64,000 bases of DNA from Gammaproteobacteria bacterium. Its GTDB lineage: Bacteria > Pseudomonadota > Gammaproteobacteria > Thiohalomonadales > Thiohalomonadaceae. How positions within the stretch are numbered: the stretch's first letter is position 1; every line of letters begins with the position of its first letter. Below the pieces are notes generated by a model. That model was not told where the DNA came from. It worked only from the letters and a program-made list of their open reading frames with translations, and did not search any database. Position numbers and translations under genes: made by a program. Location: positions 1 through 64,000 of the forward strand of contig JAPHSX010000053.1 of assembly GCA_026196575.1 (NCBI GenBank), read 5' to 3'. This document shows positions 29,266-38,275 of the stretch, one piece after another.

Positions 29266-30417
29266 ATGGTCTATCTCGACCACAACGCCACCACCCCGCT
29301 CGATGAGCGGGTGCTGGAGGCGATGTTGCCCTACCTCAGAGAGCGTTACGGCAACCCCTCCAGTGTGCATGCGGCGGGACGCGAGGCACGCTCCGCGCTG
29401 GAGATGGCCCGTGAGCAGGTGGCGGCACTGGTCAATGCCCATCCCAGTCAGGTGATCTTTACCAGCGGCGGCACCGAGGCGAATAACGCCGCACTCAAGG
29501 GGTTTGCCCTTGGCAGCACGGCAGCGCGACTGGTGCTGGGGCCTACGGAGCACGCCTCGATACGGCGGCCTGCCGAGGCGCTCGGCCGTCACGGCTGGCA
29601 AGTGGGGCAGGTGGGATGTGACGCAGACGGTGTCACTTGCGCGCAGACCCTGTCACAGGCCGTCGATGACCAGACCCGTCTGGTCTCCGTGATGTGGGCC
29701 AACAACGAGAGCGGGGCGATTAACCCCATTGCCGAACTGGCGGCGGTGTGCCGCGAACGGGGCGTGCCGCTGCACAGCGATGCGGTGCAGGCGGCGGGCA
29801 AGCTGCCACTCGATTTTGCCGCTAGCGGGCTGCAGTTAATGAGCCTCTCGGCGCACAAGCTTTATGGCCCCAAGGGGGCCGGCGCCCTGATTGTCGACAA
29901 GGCGCTGGGCCTCGAACCGCTGTTGCATGGGGGCGGTCAGGAGCGTGAACGGCGCGGCGGCACCGAGAATGTCGCCGCCATTGTCGGCTTCGGCCGGGCA
30001 GCCGAGCTGGCGCAGGCGGAGCTGGTGTCACGGCAGCAACAGACACGCACGCTGCGTGAGCGCTTTGAACAGCGGTTGAGCGCGGCGTTGCCCCAGGCGG
30101 TGATCTTCGCCACCGGGGCAGAACGGCTGCCCAACACCAGTTTCTTTGCCGTTCCTCCGCTGGAGGGGCGCACCCTGATCATGGCGCTGGACCAACGCGG
30201 ATTTGCCGTGGCCAGCGGCTCGGCCTGCGGTAGCGGACAGCACGAGCCAAGCCATGTGCTCAAGGCGATGGGGGTGGCGAGTGCACAGGCACACGGTGCG
30301 GTGCGTGTCAGTTTTGGTCAGCAGAATAGTGACAGCGATATTGAGCGCTTGATAACGGCGCTCGTATCCCAAACTAAACAGTTACAGGGGATGGGTGCGG
30401 CAACGGCCTGGACCTGA
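29266..30417 (+). CDS. Second cysteine desulfurase (NifS-like), inside the isc operon
   Basis: PLP-dependent class I desulfurase of 383 residues that differs from the IscS encoded next to it. His96 (TEHAS), the PLP lysine Lys198 (SAHKLYGPKG) and the mobile-loop Cys321 (ASGSACGSGQHEPSHVL) are intact, so it should be active. It starts 6 bases after the iscR stop. It lacks the C-terminal helix that in IscS contacts IscU (its tail is QTKQLQGMG). It may serve another sulfur acceptor than IscU; no acceptor is evident locally. Its specific role is unknown. Confidence 0.88.
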   Translation: MVYLDHNATTPLDERVLEAMLPYLRERYGNPSSVHAAGREARSALEMAREQVAALVNAHPSQVIFTSGGTEANNAALKGFALGSTAARLVLGPTEHASIRRPAEALGRHGWQVGQVGCDADGVTCAQTLSQAVDDQTRLVSVMWANNESGAINPIAELAAVCRERGVPLHSDAVQAAGKLPLDFAASGLQLMSLSAHKLYGPKGAGALIVDKALGLEPLLHGGGQERERRGGTENVAAIVGFGRAAELAQAELVSRQQQTRTLRERFEQRLSAALPQAVIFATGAERLPNTSFFAVPPLEGRTLIMALDQRGFAVASGSACGSGQHEPSHVLKAMGVASAQAHGAVRVSFGQQNSDSDIERLITALVSQTKQLQGMGAATAWT

Positions 30418-30450
30418 GTGTGAATGCACAAAACACTTTGTGGAGTTACG

Positions 30451-31674
30451 ATGAGTATGAAGAAACCGATCTATTTTGACTATTCGGCAACTACCCCGGT
30501 AGATCCGCGCGTGGCGGAGAAAATGTGCCACTTTCTCACCATGGAGGATGGCCTGTTTGGCAATGCCGCCTCCCGTTCGCACCAGTACGGTTGGGATGCC
30601 GAGACGGCAATCGAGGAGGCGCGGCGCAATGTGGCGCTGCTCATTGGCGCCGACCCCAGGGAGATCGTCTGGACCTCCGGCGCCACTGAGTCCGACAACC
30701 TGGCGATCAAGGGGGTGGCCCAGTTTTACAAAAAGAAGGGCAACCACATCATCACCTGTAAGACCGAGCACAAGGCGGTGCTCGATACCTGCCGCCACCT
30801 GGAGCGTGAGGGCTTTGAGGTGACCTATCTTGACCCCGAGGAGAACGGCCTCATTGACCTCGCCAAGCTGGAGGCGGCGATGCGTGATGAAACCATCCTC
30901 GTCTCCCTCATGCATGTAAATAACGAGATCGGCGTAATTCAGGATGTACAGGCGATCGGCGAGTTGTGCCGTGGCCGCAAGATCCTCTTTCACGTCGATG
31001 CTGCGCAGAGTTGCGGCAAGGTGGCGATCGATGTCGATGCGATGAAGATCGATCTGCTCTCCATGTCGGCCCACAAGATTTACGGCCCCAAGGGGATGGG
31101 CGCGCTCTATGTACGGCGCAAGCCGCGCGTCCGTCTGGAGGCGCAAATGCACGGTGGCGGTCACGAGCGCGGCATGCGTTCCGGTACCCTTGCCACCCAC
31201 CAGATCGTCGGCATGGGTGAGGCGTTCCGTCTCGCCCGCGAGGAGATGGCGAGCGAGAGCGAGCGGTTGCGCATGTTGCGTGACCGGCTGCTGAACGGTC
31301 TCAGTGATATCGAGGAGGTCTACGTCAACGGTGACCTGGAGCGGCGTGTGCCGCACAATCTCAATATCAGTTTCAACTATGTCGAGGGTGAATCGCTGAT
31401 GATGGCGCTGGCCGATCTGGCGGTCTCCTCCGGCTCGGCCTGCACCTCGGCCAGTCTGGAGCCCTCCTATGTGCTGCGTGCCCTGGGCCGTAGCGATGAG
31501 TTGGCGCACAGTTCCATCCGTTTCAGTATCGGCCGCTTCACCACCGAGGCCGATGTGGACCACGCCATAAAGTTGTGCCACGACAAGATCCAGAAGCTGC
31601 GCGATCTATCGCCGCTGTGGGATATGCACAAGGAGGGGATCGACCTCTCCACCGTGCAGTGGAGCGCACATTAA
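30451..31674 (+). CDS. iscS: Cysteine desulfurase IscS
   Basis: Main desulfurase giving persulfide sulfur to IscU and to tRNA thiolation. GGAG 6-7 bases before the ATG at 30451 sets the start (407 residues; E. coli has 404); the frame opens 9 codons earlier. [13 protein letters not shown] opens the protein, the PLP lysine is in [14 protein letters not shown], and the active Cys is in [17 protein letters not shown]. The conserved C-terminus ending in VQWSAH, which docks IscU, is present. Confidence 0.97.
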   Translation: MSMKKPIYFDYSATTPVDPRVAEKMCHFLTMEDGLFGNAASRSHQYGWDAETAIEEARRNVALLIGADPREIVWTSGATESDNLAIKGVAQFYKKKGNHIITCKTEHKAVLDTCRHLEREGFEVTYLDPEENGLIDLAKLEAAMRDETILVSLMHVNNEIGVIQDVQAIGELCRGRKILFHVDAAQSCGKVAIDVDAMKIDLLSMSAHKIYGPKGMGALYVRRKPRVRLEAQMHGGGHERGMRSGTLATHQIVGMGEAFRLAREEMASESERLRMLRDRLLNGLSDIEEVYVNGDLERRVPHNLNISFNYVEGESLMMALADLAVSSGSACTSASLEPSYVLRALGRSDELAHSSIRFSIGRFTTEADVDHAIKLCHDKIQKLRDLSPLWDMHKEGIDLSTVQWSAH

Positions 31675-31687
31675 GATAAAATCGCCC

Positions 31688-31710
31688 CCCCGTGGTCATG
31701 TGACACGGGG
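31688..31710 (+). other. Hairpin in the iscS-iscU gap
   Basis: CCCCGTG and CACGGGG form a 7-bp stem around a 9-base loop, 13 bases after the iscS stop. No T-run follows, so it is probably an mRNA processing or stabilising element that could set the ratio between desulfurase and scaffold messages. Confidence 0.4.
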
Positions 31711-31745
31711 CCACCGAACCGTCGTATACCCGAGGTAGAGAGAAG

Positions 31746-32123
31746 ATGGCATACAGTGACAAGGTCATGGACCATTATGAAAATCCGCGCAATGTCGGCA
31801 GTTTCGACAACGACGATGCGGGTGTCGGTACCGGCATGGTGGGCGCCCCCGCCTGTGGTGATGTGATGCGCCTGCAGATCAAGGTGAGCGAGGAGGGGGT
31901 GATTGAGGATGCCTGTTTCAAGACCTATGGTTGTGGCTCCGCCATCGCCTCCAGCTCACTGGTGACCGAGTGGGTCAAGGGTAAGACCCTGGACGAGGCG
32001 GCTGCCATCAAGAATTCCGATATCGCCGAAGAGCTGGCGCTGCCGCCGGTGAAGATCCACTGTTCGGTGCTGGCCGAGGATGCGATCAAGGCGGCCATTA
32101 CCGATTACAAAAGCAAGCATTAA
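31746..32123 (+). CDS. iscU: Fe-S cluster assembly scaffold IscU
   Basis: Scaffold on which [2Fe-2S] clusters form. It has 125 residues with the cluster ligands Cys37, Asp39, Cys63, His105 and Cys106 at canonical positions, and the LPPVK motif (99-103) that HscA binds. GTAGAGAGAAG precedes the ATG. Partners IscS, HscB, HscA and Fdx are all encoded around it. Confidence 0.98.
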   Translation: MAYSDKVMDHYENPRNVGSFDNDDAGVGTGMVGAPACGDVMRLQIKVSEEGVIEDACFKTYGCGSAIASSSLVTEWVKGKTLDEAAAIKNSDIAEELALPPVKIHCSVLAEDAIKAAITDYKSKH

Positions 32124-32145
32124 CCCCGGCGTTGGAGAGATTGAG

Positions 32146-32469
32146 ATGGCGATCACCCTGAGCGAAAAGGCCGCAGAGCATGTGCGCAAATTTCTGCAGA
32201 ATCGCGGCAAGGGGGCCGGCTTGCGCCTTGGCGTCAAGACCTCAGGCTGTTCCGGCATGGCCTATGTGCTGGAGTTTGCCGACGAGGTGAACGCCGAGGA
32301 TCAGGTCTTCGAGAGCCACGGCGTCAGGGTGATCGTCGATCCCAAGAGCCTCGCCTATCTTGATGGTACCGAGGTTGATTTTGCCCGGGAGGGGCTGAAC
32401 GAGGGCTTTAAATTCAACAACCCGAATGTCAAGGATGCCTGCGGCTGCGGCGAAAGCTTCAACGTCTAG
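32146..32469 (+). CDS. iscA: Fe-S cluster assembly protein IscA
   Basis: A-type carrier that passes clusters to target proteins. From the ATG at 32146 (GGAGA 7 bases upstream) it has 107 residues, with ligands Cys35, Cys99 and Cys101 in KTSGCSGM and ACGCGESF, at exactly the E. coli positions. It lies between iscU and hscB. Confidence 0.97.
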   Translation: MAITLSEKAAEHVRKFLQNRGKGAGLRLGVKTSGCSGMAYVLEFADEVNAEDQVFESHGVRVIVDPKSLAYLDGTEVDFAREGLNEGFKFNNPNVKDACGCGESFNV

Positions 32470-32478
32470 GGGGCTCAC

Positions 32479-33006
32479 TTGCTACAGCAGAATCACTTCG
32501 CGCTGTTCGGGCTGGAGCCCGGCTTTGGGATTGACCCCCACTATCTTGCGGAGCGCTACCGGGAGCTGCAACGGCAGGTGCATCCCGATCGCTTCGCCGG
32601 CGCCTCCGATCAGGAGCGCCTTCTCTCCGTGCAGCAGGCCGCCCAGGTCAATGAGGCCTATCAGACCCTCAAGTCGCCGTTGCGCCGTGCCCGCTACCTG
32701 TTGACCTTGCGCGGCGTCGAACTGAATGAGCAGGACACCCGCATGGACCCGCTGTTCCTGATGGAGCAGATCGAGTTGCGTGAGGCGCTGGCGGCGGTGG
32801 CTGGCAAGGGCGATCCACTCGCCGCCCTGATGGCGCTGCGTGACACCATCGAGACCAAAGAGCGTGCTCTGGTCACCAGCCTGACCGAGGCCTTTGCCCG
32901 CGGTGACGAGGCGGCACTGGAGGAGGCGCGCGTCAGCGTGCGCAAGCTGCAATTCATGGCGCGGCTGAACAGTGAAGTAGAAGAGCTGGAAGAGGGGCTG
33001 GCGTAG
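32479..33006 (+). CDS. hscB: Fe-S cluster co-chaperone HscB
   Basis: J-domain protein that brings IscU to HscA and stimulates its ATPase. It has 175 residues with a TTG start (AGGGGG upstream), an N-terminal J domain with HPD at residues 35-37 (RQVHPDRFAG), and a C-terminal three-helix IscU-binding domain. It starts 9 bases after iscA. Confidence 0.95.
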   Translation: MLQQNHFALFGLEPGFGIDPHYLAERYRELQRQVHPDRFAGASDQERLLSVQQAAQVNEAYQTLKSPLRRARYLLTLRGVELNEQDTRMDPLFLMEQIELREALAAVAGKGDPLAALMALRDTIETKERALVTSLTEAFARGDEAALEEARVSVRKLQFMARLNSEVEELEEGLA

Positions 33007-33045
33007 GCCGGCCCACCCGTAACAGAGAGAAGATGACACCAACGC

Positions 33046-34920
33046 ATGGCCTTACTGCAGATTAGCGAACCGGGCGCCTCCGCCGCCCCCCACCAGCACC
33101 GTCTCGCGGTCGGTATCGACCTTGGCACCACCAACTCACTGGTCGCCACGGTGCGCAGTGGTCTGGCCGATACCCTGCCCGACGCGCAGGGCCGCCACCT
33201 GCTCCCCTCGGTGGTGCGCTATTTCAGGGACGGTCAGCACGAGGTGGGCAGTGAGGCGAAACAGGCCTGCACCACCGACCCGCTCAACACCATCTGCTCG
33301 GTAAAACGGTTCATGGGGCGCGGGGTGGGCGATGTGCAGAGCCTCGGCTCGCGTCTGCCCTACGAGTTTATCGCGGGCGACTCGGGGATGCCGCGCATTC
33401 GCACCGTAGCCGGGGACCTGAGCCCGGTGGAGATCTCCGCCGATATCCTGAAACACCTCAAAGGGCGAGCCGAGGAGAGCCTGGGCGGGGAGCTCGTCGG
33501 CGCGGTGATCACCGTGCCCGCCTACTTCGACGATGCGCAGCGCCAGGCGACCAAGGATGCGGCTAAACTGGCCGGACTGAATGTGTTGCGTCTGCTCAAC
33601 GAGCCGACCGCCGCCGCCGTCGCCTACGGTCTGGATCAGGGCTCCGAGGGGGTGATCGCGGTCTACGACCTGGGTGGCGGCACCTTTGATATCTCCGTTT
33701 TGCGCCTCAACAAGGGGGTCTTCGAGGTGCTGGCCACCGGCGGGGATTCGGCACTCGGCGGGGACGATATGGATCGCGCCGTCGCCGAGTGGCTCATGGC
33801 CGAGGCGGGGATTGGTGATGACGCCGACCATAGGCAATTGCGCCGCCTGATGCGCGAGGCCTGTGTGGCCAAGGAGGCGCTGACGCACAGTGATACCACC
33901 ACCATCAAGGTGGAGTTGAGCGATGGCAGCTACTGGCAGGGGGAGCTGGCGCGTGACAAATTCAATGCGCTGGTCGACCCCATTATCACCAAGACGCTGG
34001 CCCGTTGCCGCCGTGCCATCAAGGATGCCGGCGTGGAGTTTGACGGTATCCTCGATGTGGTGATGGTGGGCGGCTCGACCCGCGTGCCGCGGGTGCGCGA
34101 GCGGGTCGCCGAGTTTTTCCAGCGCGAGCCGCGTGTCGATATCGACCCCGACAAGGTGGTGGCCATCGGCGCGGCGATGCAGGCCGACGCGCTGGTGGGC
34201 AATAAACCCGATGAGGAGATGCTGCTGCTCGATGTGATCCCGCTGTCGCTCGGGCTGGAGACGATGGGCGGCCTGGTGGAGAAGGTGATCCCGCGCAACA
34301 CCACCATTCCGGTGGCGCGTGCCCAGGACTTTACCACCTTCAAGGATGGGCAGACGGCGCTGGCGGTGCATGTACTGCAGGGGGAGCGCGAGCTGGTGAG
34401 CGATTGCCGCTCGCTGGCGCGCTTTGAGCTGCGCGGTATCCCGCCGATGAGTGCCGGGGCGGCGCGTATTCGTGTCACCTTTCAGGTCGATGCCGATGGT
34501 CTGTTGTCGGTCACCGCCCGTGAGCAGAACAGCGGGGTGGAGAGCTCAATTCAGGTCAAGCCCTCCTACGGCCTGAGTGATGATGAGATCGTCACCATGC
34601 TGCAGGACTCCATGAGCCATGCCCGCGAGGATATGGATGCACGCAACCTGCGCGAGCAGCAGGTGGAGGCGGAGCGGGTGCTGGAGGCGCTGGAGGTGGC
34701 GCTGGCGGCCGACGGGCAAACCCTGCTCAGTGATGAGGAGCGCGCCGTGCTGGAGGGGTCGATGCAGCGGGTGCGCGAGCTCGCTGCGGGCAGCGACTAC
34801 AAGGCGCTGAAGACGGGGATTGGCGAGCTGAATGCCAACAGCACCGAGTTTGCGGCGCGGCGCATGAATGCCAGTATCCAGCTGGCCCTCTCCGGGCGTC
34901 AGTTGGAGGATTTTGAGTGA
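33046..34920 (+). CDS. hscA: Fe-S protein assembly chaperone HscA (Hsp70 family)
   Basis: Specialised Hsp70 that releases clusters from IscU. It has 624 residues. The nucleotide-binding domain holds [13 protein letters not shown] near residue 22 and [14 protein letters not shown] near 205. The substrate domain holds [24 protein letters not shown], the HscA-type version of the Hsp70 segment, and the C-terminus lacks the EEV tail of DnaK. It lies between hscB and fdx, as in the standard operon. Confidence 0.97.
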   Translation: MALLQISEPGASAAPHQHRLAVGIDLGTTNSLVATVRSGLADTLPDAQGRHLLPSVVRYFRDGQHEVGSEAKQACTTDPLNTICSVKRFMGRGVGDVQSLGSRLPYEFIAGDSGMPRIRTVAGDLSPVEISADILKHLKGRAEESLGGELVGAVITVPAYFDDAQRQATKDAAKLAGLNVLRLLNEPTAAAVAYGLDQGSEGVIAVYDLGGGTFDISVLRLNKGVFEVLATGGDSALGGDDMDRAVAEWLMAEAGIGDDADHRQLRRLMREACVAKEALTHSDTTTIKVELSDGSYWQGELARDKFNALVDPIITKTLARCRRAIKDAGVEFDGILDVVMVGGSTRVPRVRERVAEFFQREPRVDIDPDKVVAIGAAMQADALVGNKPDEEMLLLDVIPLSLGLETMGGLVEKVIPRNTTIPVARAQDFTTFKDGQTALAVHVLQGERELVSDCRSLARFELRGIPPMSAGAARIRVTFQVDADGLLSVTAREQNSGVESSIQVKPSYGLSDDEIVTMLQDSMSHAREDMDARNLREQQVEAERVLEALEVALAADGQTLLSDEERAVLEGSMQRVRELAAGSDYKALKTGIGELNANSTEFAARRMNASIQLALSGRQLEDFE

Positions 34921-34950
34921 ACCCACCACCGGATCGAATGGAGTAATACC

Positions 34951-35289
34951 ATGCCGCAACTGATCTTCCTGCCCCACGCCGAGATCTGCCCTGACGGGGC
35001 GGTGATTGCGGTCGAAAGGGGGGTTACCATCTGCGATGCCGCCAATGCCAACGGCATCGAGATCGAGCACGCCTGTGAAAAGTCCTGCGCCTGCACCACC
35101 TGTCACGTGATTATTCGTGAGGGGCTCGACTCACTGGCGGAGGCGGATGAACTGGAAGAGGATATGCTCGACAAGGCGTGGGGGCTGGAGCCCGAATCGC
35201 GCCTCTCCTGCCAGGCAGTGGTGCAGGATACGGACCTGGTGATCGAGATCCCAAAGTACACCATCAACATGGTTTCCGAAGGGCATTAG
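34951..35289 (+). CDS. fdx: ISC system [2Fe-2S] ferredoxin
   Basis: Electron donor for cluster assembly. It has 112 residues with ligands Cys42, Cys48, Cys51 and Cys87, and the extra Cys46 as in E. coli (ACEKSCACTTC). The C-terminus ends MVSEGH, close to that of other Isc ferredoxins. It starts 30 bases after hscA. Confidence 0.97.
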   Translation: MPQLIFLPHAEICPDGAVIAVERGVTICDAANANGIEIEHACEKSCACTTCHVIIREGLDSLAEADELEEDMLDKAWGLEPESRLSCQAVVQDTDLVIEIPKYTINMVSEGH

Positions 35290-35300
35290 GGGTATTAGCC

Positions 35301-35495
35301 ATGAAATGGACCGACATTAATGACATTGCCATCGAGCTGGACGAGGCCCATCCCGAGGTCGATCCGCAGTATGTGCGCTTTACCGACCTGCACGACTGGG
35401 TCTGTGCGCTGCCGGGGTTTGATGACGACCCCGACCACTCCAACGAGAAGATCCTTGAGGCGATTCAGATGACCTGGATCGAGGAGCGCGCGTAG
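35301..35495 (+). CDS. iscX: Fe-S assembly protein IscX
   Basis: Small acidic protein that binds IscS and modulates assembly. From the ATG at 35301 it has 64 residues (E. coli 66), with MKWTDINDIAIEL, VRFTDLHDWVCALPGFDDDP and SNEKILEAIQMTW, the whole-family pattern. The longer frame upstream is an overlap with fdx. Last gene of the isc operon; recN follows convergently after 58 bases with no obvious terminator. Confidence 0.95.
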   Translation: MKWTDINDIAIELDEAHPEVDPQYVRFTDLHDWVCALPGFDDDPDHSNEKILEAIQMTWIEERA

Positions 35496-35553
35496 CGGCG
35501 TGATTTGGTCTCTTCGCACCGCGGGCTGAGTGCCCACAGGGCAACCGCATACT

Positions 35554-37227
35554 TTACTGCTGTTGCGCCGTGGCGAGCATCGCCCTTGCGTGGGAGAGGG
35601 TCTGTTCGCTGATATCGATACCGCCCGACATGCGCGCCACCTCGGTGACGCGCTGTTCGTCAGCGATGAGCTCGACGGTGGTTCGGGTCCCTGTCGAGTC
35701 ACTCTGCTTGCTGATGCGAAAATGGTGGTGTCCCTGGGCGGCGACCTGCGGCTGGTGGGTGACGCACAGCACCTGGCGCTCCTGTCCCAGGGCGCGCAGC
35801 TGGCGCCCGACCCTCTCGGCCACACCGCCGCCGATCCCGACATCGACCTCGTCGAAGATAAGGGTGGGGATCCCCTCCCTGCCGGCGCTAATTACCTGAA
35901 TGGCCAGACTGATGCGCGATAGCTCGCCGCCAGAGGCAACCTTGCTCAGCGGGCGCAGTGGCTGGCCTGGGTTGGCGCTGACCTGAAACTCCACGCTCTC
36001 CTGGCCGTGGGCGCTGGCGATCTCCTTGATGGGGGCGAGTGTGATGTCGAAACGGCCGCCGCCCATCCCCAGCTCCTGCATGTTGTCGCCGATGAGTTGG
36101 GCGAGGGTCTTGGCCGCCGTGGCGCGTCCGGCGCTGAGCTTGCCGGCCGCCTGGCGATAGTCGGCGAGGGCGGCGTTGATCTTCAGCTGCAGGCCGTCAA
36201 GGCGGCCACCGGCGCCCTCCAGCTGTGCCAGCTCCTGCTGCAACTGCTCCAGCAGGGGCGGCAGCTGCGCCGGCTCCACCCGGTGCTTGCGCGCCAGTTC
36301 GTGGATCGCCCCGAGGCGCTGTTCCACGATGTTGAGGCGCTGCGGGTCGTTGTCGAGGCGGTCGAGGTAGTGGCGAATCTCGACGGCCGCTTCGCGAAGC
36401 TGGATGGCAGCCCCCTCCAGCAGCTCGTTGGCGGGGGCGAGAGCGCCATCAATACCCTGCAGCTCCTGCAATTCTCGCAGCATGCGGTCGAGCAGGGTGA
36501 CCATGGCACTCTCTTCCTCCTCATAGAGGCGTGCAGCGGCACGTTGTGCTCCCTCCTGTAGTCGGGAGACGTTAGCCAGCCTGCCGTGCTCCTCGTCGAG
36601 CGCAGCAAGCTCGTTCTCCTGCAGCTGCAGTGCCTCCAGCTCTTCGACCTGGTAGCGCAACAGCTCCAGGCGTGAGTCGCGCTCGCCGGCGAGGCGCTGC
36701 AGTTGCGCCAGCTCCTGCCCCAGCCGCTGCCACTGCTGGAAGCTCTGTGCGAGCTGTTTCAACAGCGGGCCGTGCCCGGCATAGTCGTCCAGCAGCTGGC
36801 GTTGTACCTCGCGTTTGAGCAGTGACTGGTGGGCGTGCTGGCCGTGAATGTCGACCAGTTGCTCTCCCAGTTCGCGCAGCATCTGCAGCGGGGCGGGCTG
36901 ACCGTTGATGAAGGCGCGGGAGCGTCCATCCGCACCCACGGTGCGACGCAGGATACATTCGCCATCCATCACCAGTTCGCGCTCTTCCAGCCAGGCGGTA
37001 ACGGTGGGCAGCTGTTCGGTGGTGAAGCTGGCGCTGATCTCGGCGCGCTCACTGCCGTGGCGCACCACCGTACTGTCGGCGCGGTCTCCCAGGGTGAGAC
37101 CCAGGGCATCGAGGAGGATCGATTTACCGGCGCCGGTCTCGCCGCTGAGCACGCTCATGCCCTGCTCGAAGCTCAGCTCCAGGGCCTCCACCAGGGCGAA
37201 GTTGCGGATATACAGATGGGTGAGCAT
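35554..37227 (-). CDS. recN: DNA repair protein RecN
   Basis: SMC-like ATPase that acts early in double-strand break repair. It has 557 residues, with Walker A GETGAGKS near residue 30, a long coiled-coil centre (about 150-370), and C-terminal signature VASGGELSRISLA followed by Walker B TLIFDEVDVGIGG. It starts 6 bases after the nadK stop, so the two are probably co-transcribed. No LexA box is apparent before nadK. Confidence 0.95.
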   Translation of the reverse strand: MLTHLYIRNFALVEALELSFEQGMSVLSGETGAGKSILLDALGLTLGDRADSTVVRHGSERAEISASFTTEQLPTVTAWLEERELVMDGECILRRTVGADGRSRAFINGQPAPLQMLRELGEQLVDIHGQHAHQSLLKREVQRQLLDDYAGHGPLLKQLAQSFQQWQRLGQELAQLQRLAGERDSRLELLRYQVEELEALQLQENELAALDEEHGRLANVSRLQEGAQRAAARLYEEEESAMVTLLDRMLRELQELQGIDGALAPANELLEGAAIQLREAAVEIRHYLDRLDNDPQRLNIVEQRLGAIHELARKHRVEPAQLPPLLEQLQQELAQLEGAGGRLDGLQLKINAALADYRQAAGKLSAGRATAAKTLAQLIGDNMQELGMGGGRFDITLAPIKEIASAHGQESVEFQVSANPGQPLRPLSKVASGGELSRISLAIQVISAGREGIPTLIFDEVDVGIGGGVAERVGRQLRALGQERQVLCVTHQPQVAAQGHHHFRISKQSDSTGTRTTVELIADEQRVTEVARMSGGIDISEQTLSHARAMLATAQQQ

Positions 37228-37233
37228 TCGGGT

Positions 37234-38103
37234 TCAACCCCAGTTGAGTTTTTCGCGCAGAATGTGGAAGTGGTCGTGATCGACCGGGTGGATCATCCTG
37301 ACGGAGTGCTCCTTTTTGCGGATCTGCACCCGGTCTCCTGCCATCACCCCCAGGTTGATCTGGCCGTCGCAGCTGATTTGGGCGTGTACCTGCCCCTGCC
37401 CCTTGATCACGATCTCCACCACCGTATTGGCGTCGATCACAATGGGGCGATTGCTCAGGGTATGGGGGCAGATTGGCACCAGAATCATGGCGTTGAGGCA
37501 GGGTTGCAGGATCGGGCCGCCGCCGGAGAGGGCGTAGGCGGTGGAGCCGGTGGGGGTCGAGACGATGAGCCCGTCGGAGCGCAGGGTGTTGACAAAGGTG
37601 CCGTTAACGTAGGTATCGACCTCGATCATGCGCGCTACGTCCCACTTGTGAACCACTACATCGTTAAACGCATCGCTCTGGCTGATGAGCTCGCCGTCGC
37701 GCAGCACCCGGCACTGCAACAAGAAGCGATCCTCCTCGGTATACTGGCCGGCGAAGATCTCGTCGAGCTTGCACTGCATCTCGGCGGGGGAGATATCGGC
37801 GAGAAAGCCGAGCCGCCCCAGATTCAGCCCCAGCAGGGCGATATCGTGGTGGGCCAGGCTGCGTGCGGCGTTAAGAAAGGTGCCGTCACCGCCGACCACG
37901 ATCGCCAGGTCGCACTGACGCCCCAGTTGCTCGCGGTTGACGATCTCCAGCCCGTGCTCGGGCCACACCTCGGCGGTGGCATCATCCAGCAGGAGGGGGA
38001 TATCGCACGCGGCGAGGTAGTCGCTGAGGGCGCGCAGGGTCGCGCTGACGCTGCTGTCAGCGTATTTTCCGATGATGCCGATGCGCCTGAATGTCGATGC
38101 CAT
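37234..38103 (-). CDS. nadK: NAD kinase
   Basis: Phosphorylates NAD to NADP. GGAGG 5 bases upstream fixes the ATG at 38103 (289 residues; the frame continues upstream). The catalytic GGDGTFLNAARSL motif, the NLGRLGFLADI segment and STPTGSTAYALSGGGPI are intact. It is transcribed away from hrcA, sharing the 171-base region that holds the hrcA promoter and CIRCE. Confidence 0.96.
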   Translation of the reverse strand: MASTFRRIGIIGKYADSSVSATLRALSDYLAACDIPLLLDDATAEVWPEHGLEIVNREQLGRQCDLAIVVGGDGTFLNAARSLAHHDIALLGLNLGRLGFLADISPAEMQCKLDEIFAGQYTEEDRFLLQCRVLRDGELISQSDAFNDVVVHKWDVARMIEVDTYVNGTFVNTLRSDGLIVSTPTGSTAYALSGGGPILQPCLNAMILVPICPHTLSNRPIVIDANTVVEIVIKGQGQVHAQISCDGQINLGVMAGDRVQIRKKEHSVRMIHPVDHDHFHILREKLNWG

Positions 38104-38179
38104 GCCTGCCTCCAAAAACTCCCCGAAAGTTAACACGTTAGGCCAATTCAAGCCAAGCACCGATGGAGCGCGATGCGGC

Positions 38180-38208
38180 TTGACACGTCGCCTGTTACAT
38201 GGATAATT
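38180..38208 (+). promoter_or_regulatory. Sigma70-type promoter of hrcA
   Basis: TTGACA (38180-38185) and GATAAT (38202-38207) lie 16 bases apart. The start of transcription would fall about 38214, inside the CIRCE element directly downstream. The arrangement fits HrcA blocking its own promoter. Confidence 0.75.
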
Positions 38209-38211
38209 CTA

Positions 38212-38238
38212 TTAGCACTCGATCCTGGTGAGTGCTAA
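38212..38238 (+). promoter_or_regulatory. CIRCE operator (HrcA binding site)
   Basis: TTAGCACTC-N9-GAGTGCTAA, a perfect match to the CIRCE consensus, sits between the -10 box and hrcA. HrcA binds it as a dimer and represses transcription until heat stress lowers its active pool. No second CIRCE is found before grpE, dnaK or dnaJ. Confidence 0.96.
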
Positions 38239-38257
38239 TAACTGTATTGGCAGGGTA

Positions 38258-38275
38258 ATGAAGAAGCACCACTGA
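38258..38275 (+). other. Possible 5-codon leader ORF coupled to hrcA
   Basis: ATG AAG AAG CAC CAC TGA, whose last base is the first base of the hrcA ATG (TGATG). hrcA has no clear ribosome site of its own. The leader ATG has CAGGG just upstream but closer than usual. Reinitiation is possible; chance is not excluded. Confidence 0.3.
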
